The position numbers and the translations under genes were made by a program. A stretch of 64,000 nucleotides of DNA from Leptothrix discophora (GTDB taxonomy: Bacteria; Pseudomonadota; Gammaproteobacteria; Burkholderiales; Burkholderiaceae_C). The stretch's first letter is position 1. Each line of letters begins with the position of its first letter. The notes under the pieces are model-generated. The model saw only the letters and a list, made by a program, of their open reading frames with translations. It had not been told where the DNA came from and did not search any database. Positions 29,585-38,806 of this stretch are shown here, one piece after another. The DNA is taken from NCBI RefSeq assembly GCF_030705305.1, contig NZ_JAUZEE010000013.1, forward strand, positions 54,283 through 118,282, in the 5' to 3' direction.

Positions 29585-30170
29585 GGATGGCCGAGACATG
29601 GTTCTTCACGGTCGGCTCCGCAAGGTCGAGCGCACGGCAGATGAGCTTGTTGTTCTTGCCTTGCATCAACAGGGCCAGCACTTCAAGCTGTCGGTCGGTG
29701 AGCCCCAGGGAGTTGGCGCTCGATGGGTTCGCAGGCGCAGCCGCTGCTGGCACAGGCAGGCTCGATGACGGCGCGCCTCGCAAGGCCGCGCGCGGCACAT
29801 AGACGCCGCCGGCAAGCACCAGCGCCAACGCACTGGTCAGCACCTCGCGGGTCTCGCCCTTGGGGATATAGCCTTGCGCACCCAGGTCCAACGCACGGCG
29901 CATGGTGGCCTGGTCCATGTCACCGGAGAGCATGACCACGGCCACGGCCGGATGGCGCTCGACCACCGTGGCCAACAGTTGCAGGTCGTCCTGGTCAGGC
30001 AGATGCAGGTCGAGCAGCACCAGGTCGGTGTCAGGATGATCGGCCAGGCACCGCAAGGCGGCCTCTGCGTTGGCGGCCTCGAGCACGGTGGCCCCACTGC
30101 GCAAGCCGCGCAGCACACTGTGCATGGCATCCCGGATCAGGGCGTGGTCGTCGACGATCAGGAACTTCAT
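29502..30170 (-). CDS. NarL/LuxR-family response regulator
   Basis: Cytoplasmic regulator of 222 residues. The receiver domain (1-120) has the acidic pocket LIVDDHAL and the phospho-acceptor in LVLLDLHLPD. The LuxR helix-turn-helix (about 155-215) reads LTDRQLEVLALLMQGKNNK. It is the probable partner of the hybrid kinase at 27194, which runs against it, and the two coding regions overlap by 83 bp. The MKFLIVDD start at 30170 is the family start. Confidence 0.92.
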   Translation of the reverse strand: MKFLIVDDHALIRDAMHSVLRGLRSGATVLEAANAEAALRCLADHPDTDLVLLDLHLPDQDDLQLLATVVERHPAVAVVMLSGDMDQATMRRALDLGAQGYIPKGETREVLTSALALVLAGGVYVPRAALRGAPSSSLPVPAAAAPANPSSANSLGLTDRQLEVLALLMQGKNNKLICRALDLAEPTVKNHVSAILRALGVGSRTEAVLAVTRLGLTLPRVE

Positions 30171-30250
30171 CGATTTCAGGGTGCAAGGGCTGGCAGCGGC
30201 AGCGTCAGGGCCAAGAGGGGCCAAGGTTACACGGGCGGAAGCGGGCCGCG

Positions 30251-30481
30251 ATGAGGCGACGGCCTGGATTCAGTCCCTTGATCCAGACCAGCGGCGACGC
30301 AAACCAGCACTCGCTGTGGACTTCGGGCAACGGGCTCGGAGCCAAGTTCACCATGGCGGCATGGCCGTACGAGCAGAACAGCCAGCAACTGAGCCAGGCC
30401 GTGATCGTCAACCCAGACAACGCCGCGATGTGTGCCGACACGGTACTGCTGATCGCGGCGCGCCGCAGCCAGCCCAGCTGA
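30251..30481 (+). CDS. Hypothetical small protein or gene fragment
   Basis: An open frame of 76 codons with GC-rich third positions like real genes of this genome. It contains TSGNGLGAKFTMAAWPYEQN and ends AARRSQPS. No signal peptide, helix run or known domain is visible, and no clear ribosome site precedes the ATG. It could be the C-terminal end of a lost gene. It is convergent with the receptor gene at 30505. Confidence 0.3.
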   Translation: MRRRPGFSPLIQTSGDANQHSLWTSGNGLGAKFTMAAWPYEQNSQQLSQAVIVNPDNAAMCADTVLLIAARRSQPS

Positions 30482-30504
30482 CCGGTTGACCGGTTGACCC
30501 GCTT

Positions 30505-31494
30505 TCAGTCGACGAAGTCGTCGGCGCGCACCAGCAGCGACTGCGGCAGCGCAATCCCCAGCCCCTTGGCTGTGCCGCGGTTGACGATCAGCTCGAACCG
30601 GGTCGGCTGTTGGACAGGCATCGTGGCCGGATTCGCGCCTTTCAGGATCCGGTCAACATAGGCTGCGGCCTGCTTGAAGTTCTCGGCCAGATTCGGGCCG
30701 TAGCTCATCATGCCTCCCGCCCGGATGTAGTCCCGGTTTGAAAAGATTGTCGGCATGCGGTGTCGCAGGGCTGCGGCGCACAGTTCGTTGCGGTGCGCGA
30801 TGGTGGAGCTGTCGGACAGGATCATGACCGCCCCGATGCCGCTCTTGGACGAACTGGCGAAGGCCGGTTCGATGCCGGCGGGAAAGCTCACGTCCAGCGG
30901 CACAGCCTGCAGGCCGAGCATTTGCGCTGCCGCTTGCACCTCGCTGAACTGCGGGGGCATCGCCGGATTGCTGCCATTGAACAGCGCCCCGATTCGCCTG
31001 AGGCCCGGCACCGCTTCGCGGATGACTTGAAGGCGCTTTCCGGTGAGCTCGCGGTTCAACACCGACAGGCCGGTGATGTTGCCGCCGGGCCGCGACAAGG
31101 TGGCCACCAGGCCCTCCTGCACGGCGTCGCCGCTGGTGGCCATCACGATCGGAATAGGCACGGCCACGGTCGCGTCCTTGGCTGCCTTGTTGCTCGGATA
31201 GCCCGAGCTCACGATGACGTCGACGCGCAGCCGGACCAGTTCGACCGCCAGAGCCGGCAGGTCAGCGACGTTGGGGCCCCAGCGGTACTCCATCCTGAAG
31301 TGCCGCCCTTCGGCATAGCCCAGCTCGCGCAACCCGTCGAGAAACGCCGCATCCAGGTGCCACGGGCCTGCGCGTTGCGCGATGTAGCCGATCACCGCCA
31401 GTCGAGGCGCCGGTTGCGCCCGCACGGGCCGAGAAGGCCACAAGGCGGTGGTTGCGAAGGCCGCGCCCGCCAGCAGGAATCGAGATCGCAACAC
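30505..31494 (-). CDS. ABC transporter substrate-binding protein (PF04392 type)
   Basis: Periplasmic receptor of 329 residues, related in family to the one at 25292. The signal peptide ends at PVRAQ. Conserved parts are LAVIGYIAQRAGPWHLDAAF, VMATSGDAVQEGLVATLSRPG and FELIVNRGTAKGLG. The start is a GTG at 31494 preceded by AAAGGG. It is divergent from the Bug receptor gene at 31652, and no permease is present. Confidence 0.9.
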   Translation of the reverse strand: MLRSRFLLAGAAFATTALWPSRPVRAQPAPRLAVIGYIAQRAGPWHLDAAFLDGLRELGYAEGRHFRMEYRWGPNVADLPALAVELVRLRVDVIVSSGYPSNKAAKDATVAVPIPIVMATSGDAVQEGLVATLSRPGGNITGLSVLNRELTGKRLQVIREAVPGLRRIGALFNGSNPAMPPQFSEVQAAAQMLGLQAVPLDVSFPAGIEPAFASSSKSGIGAVMILSDSSTIAHRNELCAAALRHRMPTIFSNRDYIRAGGMMSYGPNLAENFKQAAAYVDRILKGANPATMPVQQPTRFELIVNRGTAKGLGIALPQSLLVRADDFVD

Positions 31495-31651
31495 GTGGGC
31501 CCTTTCACGAAAGTCCTCATCGTAGCGCCCAGACCAGTACGTTCGAACCGGACCACCCGATACCTCTGCGCGATTCCGCTACAGCCCGCGTTTGCTCACC
31601 ATGGGTATGCCCCGGAGCCCCGGAACGATCCACCCCACGGAGACCGAGAAA

Positions 31652-32626
31652 ATGAAGCCCTTGTTGATCCCTTCGATCGCCGCGGCACTCTGCGCAGCCG
31701 CCCTCGCCGGCCCGGCCCGCGCCGAAGACTTTCCCAGTCGCCCCATCCGCATCCTGGTCGGCTTCGCGCCCGGCGGCAACGTCGACACGCCAACGCGCAT
31801 CGTGGCCCGCAGGCTGGCCGAAGTGCTGGGAGTGGCTGTGGTGGTCGAGAACAAGCCCGGCGCCGGGGGCAACATCGCCGCAGAGTCGGTCGCGCGCTCG
31901 CCGGCCGACGGCCACACCCTGCTGGCCTGCGGCGCGACGTCGCACGGCGCCAACTCGGCACTCTTCTCGAAGTTGACCTACGACCCCGTCAAGGACTTCG
32001 CACCGGTGACGATGTTCGGAACCGTTCCCAATGTGTTGGTGGTGAACCCTGCCGTACCGGCGACGACGTTCGCGGAGTTTGCGGCTTGGGTCAAGGTCGA
32101 ACCCTCGAGGGCCAACATCGCCTCTGCTGGCATCGGCACGTCGCAGCACCTGTCCATCGAACTTCTGAAGTCCATGACGGGCCTCGCCACCACGCATGTT
32201 CCGTACAAGGGCGGCGCACCGGCGATGTCCGATGTCCTGGCGGGTCAGGTCCCTTCAATGGTGGCGGGCATGCCGACCGCACTGCCGGCGATCAAGGCGG
32301 GCAAAGTGCGTGCGATTGCGGTGACCTCGACGAAGCGCTCGCCCAATCTGCCGCAGGTGCCGACGCTGGCCGAGGCCGGCGTGGCCGGCTACGACGTGAC
32401 CAACTGGGTCGGTCTGTGCGCCCCTGCTGGCGTGTCGCCCCAAACGCTGACCAAGTTGTACACCGCAGTGCAGACCGCGCTCGCATCGACAGAGATCAGC
32501 AAGAGCCTCGTGGACATCGGCTACGAGCCGGCTGCCGTCACGCCGCTGGAGCTCTCGGCCTTCATTCAGCGCGAAGTGCCGAAGTGGCTGAAGGTGGTTC
32601 GTGAAGCTGGCATCACACCCGAGTAA
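31652..32626 (+). CDS. Bug/TctC-family solute receptor
   Basis: Periplasmic protein of 324 residues with a signal peptide ending at GPARA. It shows FPSRPIRILVGFAPGGNVD, VVENKPGAGGNIAAE and the C-terminal REVPKWLKVVREAGI typical of the family. A GGAG site precedes the ATG at 31652; an upstream ATG at 31592 would destroy the signal peptide. Ligand unknown. The small gene at 32648 follows after 21 bp. Confidence 0.93.
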   Translation: MKPLLIPSIAAALCAAALAGPARAEDFPSRPIRILVGFAPGGNVDTPTRIVARRLAEVLGVAVVVENKPGAGGNIAAESVARSPADGHTLLACGATSHGANSALFSKLTYDPVKDFAPVTMFGTVPNVLVVNPAVPATTFAEFAAWVKVEPSRANIASAGIGTSQHLSIELLKSMTGLATTHVPYKGGAPAMSDVLAGQVPSMVAGMPTALPAIKAGKVRAIAVTSTKRSPNLPQVPTLAEAGVAGYDVTNWVGLCAPAGVSPQTLTKLYTAVQTALASTEISKSLVDIGYEPAAVTPLELSAFIQREVPKWLKVVREAGITPE

Positions 32627-32647
32627 TCGATCCGCCAGGCACACACC

Positions 32648-33133
32648 ATGAAGAACACTCACCTTTTCGCCTGGGTCGTAGCCTCAGTGGAGCCGCGCGC
32701 TTGTAGCGCAAGCGGCAGGCGGCGGCTGCACCCCTCCTCTCGCGCGGCGCACCTGACACACAGCGGCCGTGCGGCGGCCACGTTCGTCTCGCTGGTCGGT
32801 GCGCTCGCGCTCTTGGCTGGTACCCTTTCCGCCGCTGCAGCGCAACCGACCTATGCCGAGCGCATGCATGCCAGGGCACTAGACTCGTTTCGCCAGGGTC
32901 GTTTTCCCGAAGCCTACGGGCGCTTCGTTGATCTAGCGAACACAGGCCACCCGGCGTCCGCGCGGTATGCCTTGTGGATGTGCGAGCAAGGCCCGGCGCT
33001 CTTTGGCAAGGAGTGGGACTGCGCGCCCCACGAAGCCGAAGATTGGGCCCGCGCGGCAGGCGTTGTATCGCCTCAAGTTGCAGGTGGCCAACCCGTCACG
33101 CAGACCAAGTCCCAGCGTCATCGCAGTCGCTGA
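32648..33133 (+). CDS. Hypothetical secreted protein with one Sel1/TPR-like helix pair
   Basis: Protein of 161 residues. A long basic N-terminus precedes a hydrophobic segment (VSLVGALALLAGTLSAAAAQ) near residues 47-66 that looks like a signal sequence, so the true start may lie further in. The mature part has ALDSFRQGRFPEAYGRFVDL, a Sel1-like amphipathic helix pair, with two Cys residues (WMCEQGP, EWDCAPHEAEDWA). Similar small proteins of unknown role occur in Burkholderiales. No operon partner is obvious. Confidence 0.6.
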   Translation: MKNTHLFAWVVASVEPRACSASGRRRLHPSSRAAHLTHSGRAAATFVSLVGALALLAGTLSAAAAQPTYAERMHARALDSFRQGRFPEAYGRFVDLANTGHPASARYALWMCEQGPALFGKEWDCAPHEAEDWARAAGVVSPQVAGGQPVTQTKSQRHRSR

Positions 33134-33797
33134 AAGCGTCTACCGTTTGGGCAAGCGGTACTAGCCGGCAGGGCGGCGACGGCTTTGAAAGCCTGAGCCG
33201 ACACGCAGGTCGCTGCCGACGGGCGTCTGCTTCCTGCCAGTGGGCGGGAACGACAGCGAAGCAACTTTGTCATCAGTATTGCTGATGCCCCGGAGCAGTG
33301 TTCTTCGGAGGGGCCGAACGACTGCTTCGTGGCGGCAGGCTGGACAAAAGTTCTCGGTCACTTCCGGACACTCAAGCGGCCAGCAGATTCCCCGCCAATA
33401 ACCGGTTTCAAGTGAATGGCCGCCACAGGTCGCCTGCGTCTCGGACGCGCTCATTCCGAAAAGCGGTCGCTCACCATTTGGCGGCACTCGGCGGCAGCCG
33501 ATGCGGGCCGTACACCCGCGGTCCGATCGGTTGAACCGGCGCAGCCGACCCGTTGCTCACAGTGGCACGTCGCCGTGGCCGGGTCGATCGAGCGCGACGA
33601 CGACTTGGTCGGTCGCGTAGGCCCCGGCCACCGCGGCCGGGAACCCGTGATTGACACCGAGGCTGGTCCGCAGCGCCACGGTCGCCCCGCGAGGGCGACG
33701 CCTGACCGCGCCCGAGGGCCGCTCGCCCGGGATTGCACTCGCGGTCAGCCCGGCCTGGAGGGTCAGCAGGGTCGGGGCGACGCGCCGCTCGTCGAAC
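33134..33797. other. Intergenic region with gene debris and a dispersed repeat
   Basis: About 660 bp without a credible gene. The segment 33311-33357 recurs at 41456-41502. The remaining sequence looks like degraded intergenic debris, including a CCGAAAAGCGGTCGCTCA block at 33454. Confidence 0.5.
33311..33357 (+). repeat. Dispersed 47-bp repeat, copy 1
   Basis: The first 28 bases, starting GGGCCGAACGACTGCTTCG, are identical to the copy at 41456, and the rest matches with few changes. Confidence 0.7.
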
Positions 33798-35633
33798 TCA
33801 CCGCGCCGGCTCCGGCCGCAGCCGGTAGCCGCTGAAGCGCCAGCCCGTGCCGTCACCGGCTGCGTCGCGGCGCAGCACCGGACCGCTGTCGGCTAGCGGG
33901 CCGAGTGCCACGGCACGCTGCTCGTCCAGCGCGCGCAGCGGCCATTCCGGCGCGCCGTCGCCGGCAATCGTCACGTAGGGTCGCGCCACAGGCCAGCCGG
34001 CGCGCTGCCCCAGCTCGATGCGCTCAAGCATCACGAACTCGCCCTCCGCAGTCACTGGCCGCCAGCGGCTGGTGACGGTCGCGGCCAAGCGCTGCGTCAG
34101 CGCATCCGGCGAGAACGGCAGTCGTTCAGCCACGAGCATCTCCTGGCCGCCCATACTCGCCACCAGCACATGGCGGCCGGCCACGCGGCGTGCCTGCAGG
34201 CTCACGGCCCGCAGAGTGTCGTCCGACACCGGCAGCCAGCCGCCCAGCAGCAGCAACTCGGCGCGCAGCCAGCCTTGTGTGCCCCGGCGCAAGCGGAACC
34301 GTTCCGGGCCGAGAAGTGCCTCGAGACGTTCACCGTCGCGGCGGATCTCGGCCAGGCCCCAGACCGTCGCCCAGGAGCCGACCAGGGCCTCCAGCTCCGC
34401 TGCGGTGTAGGGCTCGGGGTCGGCCTGCCAGGGCGAGGGCGGAGCCTTGCCGCGCTGGCCGGTGCGCGCCTCCAGCGCCAGCGCCAGCGCCGTGCGGGCC
34501 AGATCACTGACCAGTGGACCGGCCTGGCCCGAGTTGCTTGCCACCACCACGCCCAGGCGCTGTTCAGGCAGCAGGTAGAGCGCGGTGCGGTGGTAGGCCG
34601 TGGCGCCGTTGTGGTGGGCCACCGGACCGCCACCCACGATGGGGTCGGGTTGCGGTGCGGCCAGCATCCAGCCCAGGCCGACACCGAAGCCCAGGTCCAG
34701 CGGCACCGCGGCGTTCTGCACCCGCAACGACTCGGCCACCAGGGCCGGCGCGAGCAGAGTGTGCCCGTCGGCCATGCGGCCCTGCGCGAAGATCAGGCTG
34801 ACGAAACGAGCCATGTCGTTGACGCTGGCGTTCAGGCCGCCAGCCGGCGTGTCGCGTAGCGCCGGTTCGTGGCGCCGACGTTCGCGGTCGTACGCGGCCG
34901 CGCTCAGCGGCGTCACCGGCAGCGCCTGCGAGAAGCTGGCCGTGCGCATGCCCAGCGGATCCAGCAGGCGGCGCTGCAGCAGCGCCTCGAAGGACTCACC
35001 CGCGGCGCGCTCGACCGCATGGCCCAGTACCGTCATGCCCACGTTGGAGTAGGACAGCAGCTGCCCTGGCGGATACTCCAACTCTGCTTCGGCCAGCGCC
35101 GCCGTCACGCTGCGGAAGTCGGCCACTCGCTGGCCCCACATGCCTGCCAGCTGATCCCGGGGCAGCCCGGCATGGTGGGTCATCAGCAGCCGCGCCGTGA
35201 TCGGCGATGGCGCGAAGCGCGTACGCACCGCAAAGTCCGGCAGTACCCGTTCGATCGGCGCATCCAGATCGAGCCTTCCGTCTTGCACCTGCTGCAGTGC
35301 CGCCATCACGGTGAACAGCTTGGAAATCGAGCCCATGCGGTAGACCGTGTCGGCCGTGGCCGGCCGCTGCTGCTCCCGATCGGCCCAGCCTGCGCAGTGG
35401 CTCCACACCACCTGCTGGTCATCGATCAGGGCCAGACTCACCCCGACCGCCGTGCCCTGCTGCACTGCATGCGCCATGCGCTCGCGCAGGTGCTGCTCCA
35501 CCGCCCACAGATCGCCCGCCGCAATGCGCTCGGGACGTTGCGGCGTTGAAGAACAGGCACCCAGCGCCAGCGCGGCCAGGACGAGGAAGGGGGTGATCGC
35601 AATGTGCGAGCGGGAGCACTTCGGGAGCAACAT
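33798..35633 (-). CDS. Beta-lactamase-fold serine hydrolase (class C / PBP-like) lipoprotein
   Basis: Lipoprotein of 611 residues with lipobox LGAC near residue 24. The serine hydrolase domain (about 35-390) has the SxxK motif in MGSISKLFT, the Tyr-x-Asn motif in LLSYSNVGM, and a His-x-Gly-like site in VAHHNGATAYH. The 200-residue C-terminal extension resembles the lipocalin-like tail of some family members. These proteins are esterases or peptidases rather than true beta-lactamases. Start 35633 has GGAGG. A second, different member follows upstream on the same strand. Confidence 0.88.
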   Translation of the reverse strand: MLLPKCSRSHIAITPFLVLAALALGACSSTPQRPERIAAGDLWAVEQHLRERMAHAVQQGTAVGVSLALIDDQQVVWSHCAGWADREQQRPATADTVYRMGSISKLFTVMAALQQVQDGRLDLDAPIERVLPDFAVRTRFAPSPITARLLMTHHAGLPRDQLAGMWGQRVADFRSVTAALAEAELEYPPGQLLSYSNVGMTVLGHAVERAAGESFEALLQRRLLDPLGMRTASFSQALPVTPLSAAAYDRERRRHEPALRDTPAGGLNASVNDMARFVSLIFAQGRMADGHTLLAPALVAESLRVQNAAVPLDLGFGVGLGWMLAAPQPDPIVGGGPVAHHNGATAYHRTALYLLPEQRLGVVVASNSGQAGPLVSDLARTALALALEARTGQRGKAPPSPWQADPEPYTAAELEALVGSWATVWGLAEIRRDGERLEALLGPERFRLRRGTQGWLRAELLLLGGWLPVSDDTLRAVSLQARRVAGRHVLVASMGGQEMLVAERLPFSPDALTQRLAATVTSRWRPVTAEGEFVMLERIELGQRAGWPVARPYVTIAGDGAPEWPLRALDEQRAVALGPLADSGPVLRRDAAGDGTGWRFSGYRLRPEPAR

Positions 35634-35726
35634 GCGAGATCCTCCGGTGAAGGGAGCAGTGACGGTCATCTCCGGTGGCGGTGACCATTGCCGATACATG
35701 CCGACAGGCTATCGGACGCCAGACGA

Positions 35727-36953
35727 TCAAGGCGCCATCGACTGTTGCCTGAGCACCTCGGCCAGTGCCTGGTCGATGCGTCCCAGCACCCAGCTGCTGC
35801 CGTCCTCGGCGACGGAGCCCGTGTTGCTCAGGCCGAACACGGCGAACTCGCCGGTCCGGTCGACCACCACCTCGGCCATGAAGCCGGGCTCGTGACCGGT
35901 GTGGGTCAGCAGCATCCGCCTGGGCGTGGCCACGGCTTGCCAGCCCCACACGTAGCGGCCGTCAGCAGCGGCGCGCAGGTCGTTCACGTAAGCCTGCGGC
36001 AGCGGCGTGTGCTCACCCCGCAACGCCCGCACATGCCATCGCAGCCACTCCGCGTAGGCCGCACCGGTGCAGGCCCAGTTGCCGGCGGGCGCGATGATGT
36101 CCAGCCAGTCCTTGGTGGCGAGGGCCTCTTCGGTGGCCTCGACCACGGTCAAGGCACCGGCCGCACCCTCGTGTCCCCACAGCAGGTCGGAGGGATCGGG
36201 CACAGGCGAGCGCCAGGCGCCTCGCAGTGCCAGCGGATGCACCAGCTCGTCGTCGAACACGGTCTCGAAGGCCTTGCCGGTGCGCGCCTCCACGATGGCG
36301 GCGGCCAGCACATAGCCCGCGTTCGAATAGTGGAAGTCGCGCCCCGGCACGATGCCGTCCACGGGCGGCTGGGCCAGCAGCCAGCGGGCGAAGTAGATGC
36401 GGCGACCGGTCATGGTGTCCGGCAGGGGGCGGGCGTCGGCATCAACAGCCGCGATGAAGGCGTCCTCTTCCGGGCCACCGCCGTTGAAGGCCGGAACGCC
36501 GCCGCGGTGGTGCAGCAGGTCGGCCAGCGTCACCTGTGCATAGGCGGGATGGATCTCGCCGGCCCATTCGGTGAAGACTTCCATCACGGTCAGCAACAAG
36601 GCGGGGCCGCCGCGCTCGGCGAGCGCCACGATCGCAGCGCAGGTCATGGCCTTGGTGTTCGAGCCGATGGCAAAGCGGTCCTGCGTGTCCACCTGGGTGC
36701 CGTGGCCCAGTCGGCGCTTGCCAGCCACAGCCACGCTGCTCGACCGACTGCTCACCTGGCCTAGCACCAGACCCACCAGTCCCGAAGCGACCGCGGCGTC
36801 GGCCTGGGTCTTGAGCACAGCCATGGTCCTGCCCTGCGCCGATTCGTCGGATCCACCGCCGCACGCCGTCAGGCCCAGGCCCAGCCCGCTGGACAGCAGC
36901 AGTTGCAGCACCGAACGGCGGTGCAAGGGGGGAGAGGTGGTGCGACTCGACAT
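35727..36953 (-). CDS. Beta-lactamase-fold serine hydrolase, second lipoprotein
   Basis: Protein of 408 residues with a Tat-like Arg-Arg start (PPLHRRSVLQ) and lipobox LTAC, so it is exported and lipid-anchored. Catalytic motifs are SxxK in IGSNTKAMT, Tyr-x-Asn in FHYSNAGYVL and HTGHEPGF near the C-terminus. It lacks the long tail of its neighbour. The two genes are only distantly related in sequence, so they are not a recent duplication. The start at 36953 is chosen because it gives the signal; the open frame upstream is not coding. Confidence 0.88.
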   Translation of the reverse strand: MSSRTTSPPLHRRSVLQLLLSSGLGLGLTACGGGSDESAQGRTMAVLKTQADAAVASGLVGLVLGQVSSRSSSVAVAGKRRLGHGTQVDTQDRFAIGSNTKAMTCAAIVALAERGGPALLLTVMEVFTEWAGEIHPAYAQVTLADLLHHRGGVPAFNGGGPEEDAFIAAVDADARPLPDTMTGRRIYFARWLLAQPPVDGIVPGRDFHYSNAGYVLAAAIVEARTGKAFETVFDDELVHPLALRGAWRSPVPDPSDLLWGHEGAAGALTVVEATEEALATKDWLDIIAPAGNWACTGAAYAEWLRWHVRALRGEHTPLPQAYVNDLRAAADGRYVWGWQAVATPRRMLLTHTGHEPGFMAEVVVDRTGEFAVFGLSNTGSVAEDGSSWVLGRIDQALAEVLRQQSMAP

Positions 36954-37042
36954 GCGGAAACCTCGACGTTGCGATGTCAGGCAGTGTGCGAGGCGGCACC
37001 CAAAGAGAAGCCAAAGTCCGCGTGCCCGAAGTCCTCCGCAGA

Positions 37043-37879
37043 TCAGCGCCGTGCCGGCGTGGTTGCCTCGTTCAACAGGCGCTCGATCGCCTGAACCACG
37101 CGCTCGGGCGCATCGCGATGGAGGTAGTGCCCGGACGTCGGCACCGTCTCGGCAGAAGCACCCAGGCGTTGCTGCCAGTCCAGGCGCAGCCGCATCAGCA
37201 CGTGCTGGAACTCGTCGGTGTCCAGCGGGCCGAAACGGCCCGAGAACAGCAGCCTTGCGGGCAACCCCGACGGCCACGGCGGCAGCCCGTCCAGGCATTG
37301 CGCCTGGGCGTCGAACTCGGCGCGCATGGTGGGCGTGAACACCGTGCTGCGCAGGCCGCTCAGCAGCGCGGCCGTCTTCGGCGTCTCGCGTTGCAGCGTG
37401 GCCCCATGCTCGGGGTGGGTGGGGTCCAGCAGCAGCAAGCCGGCCGTCTCATCCGGGTACAGGCGCGCAAACACGTCCTGGTACAGGCCGCCCAGCGAGT
37501 GGCCCACCAGCAGATACGGCGGTGGCACCTTGGCGTCGCGCAGCGCGGCGTGCAGGTCACGGGCGACTTGGCAAGGGTCTCGGGGCGAGGTGGTCGAAGG
37601 GCTGTCGCCATAGCCCGGACGATCCAGCGCGAAGACGCGGTGGCTCGCCGTCAGCTGGGGCCAGACCGTGCTCCAGGTCATGCGGCCGTCGCCCAGACCG
37701 CTCTGCAGCACGACGACGGGTGTCGTCTCCGGGCCACTCAGCGCGTAGGCCATGGTGCCGACAGAAGCCGCCGTGTAGCCCTGCCGAGGAACCTGCGCGC
37801 AGGCGGCCAGCAGGAACGAGCCGACGAGCGCGGCCCAACCATGGCGACGATGAAGCACTTGAACAGGACGTTGATGCAT
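37043..37879 (-). CDS. Alpha/beta-fold hydrolase lipoprotein
   Basis: Exported hydrolase of 278 residues with lipobox LLAAC. The nucleophile elbow is VGHSLGGLYQD, the oxyanion region LQSGLGDGRMTW, and the His is in TSGHYLHRDAPE near the C-terminus. Substrate unknown. The reading frame stays open far upstream; in that part a second VGHSLGGL elbow appears, which is the remnant of a related gene or a partial duplication. It is divergent from the two-component pair at 38153. Confidence 0.87.
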   Translation of the reverse strand: MHQRPVQVLHRRHGWAALVGSFLLAACAQVPRQGYTAASVGTMAYALSGPETTPVVVLQSGLGDGRMTWSTVWPQLTASHRVFALDRPGYGDSPSTTSPRDPCQVARDLHAALRDAKVPPPYLLVGHSLGGLYQDVFARLYPDETAGLLLLDPTHPEHGATLQRETPKTAALLSGLRSTVFTPTMRAEFDAQAQCLDGLPPWPSGLPARLLFSGRFGPLDTDEFQHVLMRLRLDWQQRLGASAETVPTSGHYLHRDAPERVVQAIERLLNEATTPARR

Positions 37880-38032
37880 GAGGATCGGTGTTGGAGGTTT
37901 CGGACGCGAGACGGCGAACCGGGCGCCAACCATGCCAGGGCGGCAAGCTCGCAAGCTGCGCCGAACCGACGCGCGCGTGAACGACCTCGCTGTGCGGGTG
38001 TGGGGTGGCCACAAGCGGTCGAGCCGTGCATG

Positions 38033-38060
38033 CAGGCCGCCCAGCGAGTGGCCCACCAGC
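38033..38060 (-). repeat. Duplicated nucleophile-elbow fragment of an alpha/beta hydrolase
   Basis: These 28 bases are identical to 37484-37511 inside the hydrolase gene and translate in the same frame to the VGHSLGG elbow. The flanking sequence differs, so only a core of an old copy or a gene-conversion tract remains. Confidence 0.7.
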
Positions 38061-38152
38061 CCATGGCACCCGGATGTCGCCTTCGCATGGCTCACAGTGT
38101 CGAGCCGGGCAGCTTTGGCTTTCCCAAAGGTCGGGCCGCTACAGTGAATGTC

Positions 38153-38806
38153 ATGCACATCCTGCTGGTCGAAGACGACCTTGATCTGGGTACCGCGTTG
38201 ATGGCCTCCTTGAAGGCCGAAGGCGTGAGCGCGCAATGGGTGCGGCGCGCCGCCGATGCCCAGGCCGCGCTCGGGCCCGAGGTGGATCTGGTGCTGCTGG
38301 ACCGCGCCCTGGCCGGCCAGGAAGGGCTGGACCTGTTGCGCCACTGGCGCACCCGGCGCATCACGACGCCGGTGATCGTCATCACCGCGCGGTCCGCGCT
38401 GAGGGATAGGCTCGAAGGCCTCGACGAAGGGGCCGACGACTACCTGGTCAAGCCCTTCGAGATTCCGGAGCTGCTGTCACGCGTACGGGCCGTGCACCGC
38501 CGCCATCGGCAACAGGCCAGCGAGTTGTGGGAACTGGGCGATCTGACGGTGTCGCCGCACTCGCACCAGGTCTGGCTGAAGGGCGAGTTGCTGGCCTTGT
38601 CCGCACGCGAGTTCCAGCTGCTGGTGGCCTTGGCCAAGGACACCGGCACGGTGGTCCCCAAGCAGGTGCTGGGGCAGTTGCTGGAGCCGCTGGGCGACCC
38701 GGTGGATGCCGCCACCATCGAAGTGCACCTGTCCAACCTGCGCCGCAAGATCGGCGCGGAGCGCATCCGCACCGTGCGAGGCGTGGGATACCAGCTCAGG
38801 CCATGA
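38153..38806 (+). CDS. OmpR/QseB-family response regulator
   Basis: DNA-binding regulator of 217 residues. The receiver has HILLVEDDLDLG, the phospho-acceptor in LVLLDRALAGQ and Lys in DDYLVKPFE. The winged-helix output domain reads LSAREFQLLVALAK and VHLSNLRRKIGAERIRTVRG. It overlaps the histidine kinase start by 4 bp, a standard two-component operon. It is divergent from the hydrolase genes, which could be targets. Confidence 0.95.
   Translation: MHILLVEDDLDLGTALMASLKAEGVSAQWVRRAADAQAALGPEVDLVLLDRALAGQEGLDLLRHWRTRRITTPVIVITARSALRDRLEGLDEGADDYLVKPFEIPELLSRVRAVHRRHRQQASELWELGDLTVSPHSHQVWLKGELLALSAREFQLLVALAKDTGTVVPKQVLGQLLEPLGDPVDAATIEVHLSNLRRKIGAERIRTVRGVGYQLRP

Noticed and set aside
37880..38344. 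N-terminal extension of the alpha/beta hydrolase
   Set aside because: The lipobox signal peptide starts at 37879; upstream residues are partly antisense to the response regulator gene.
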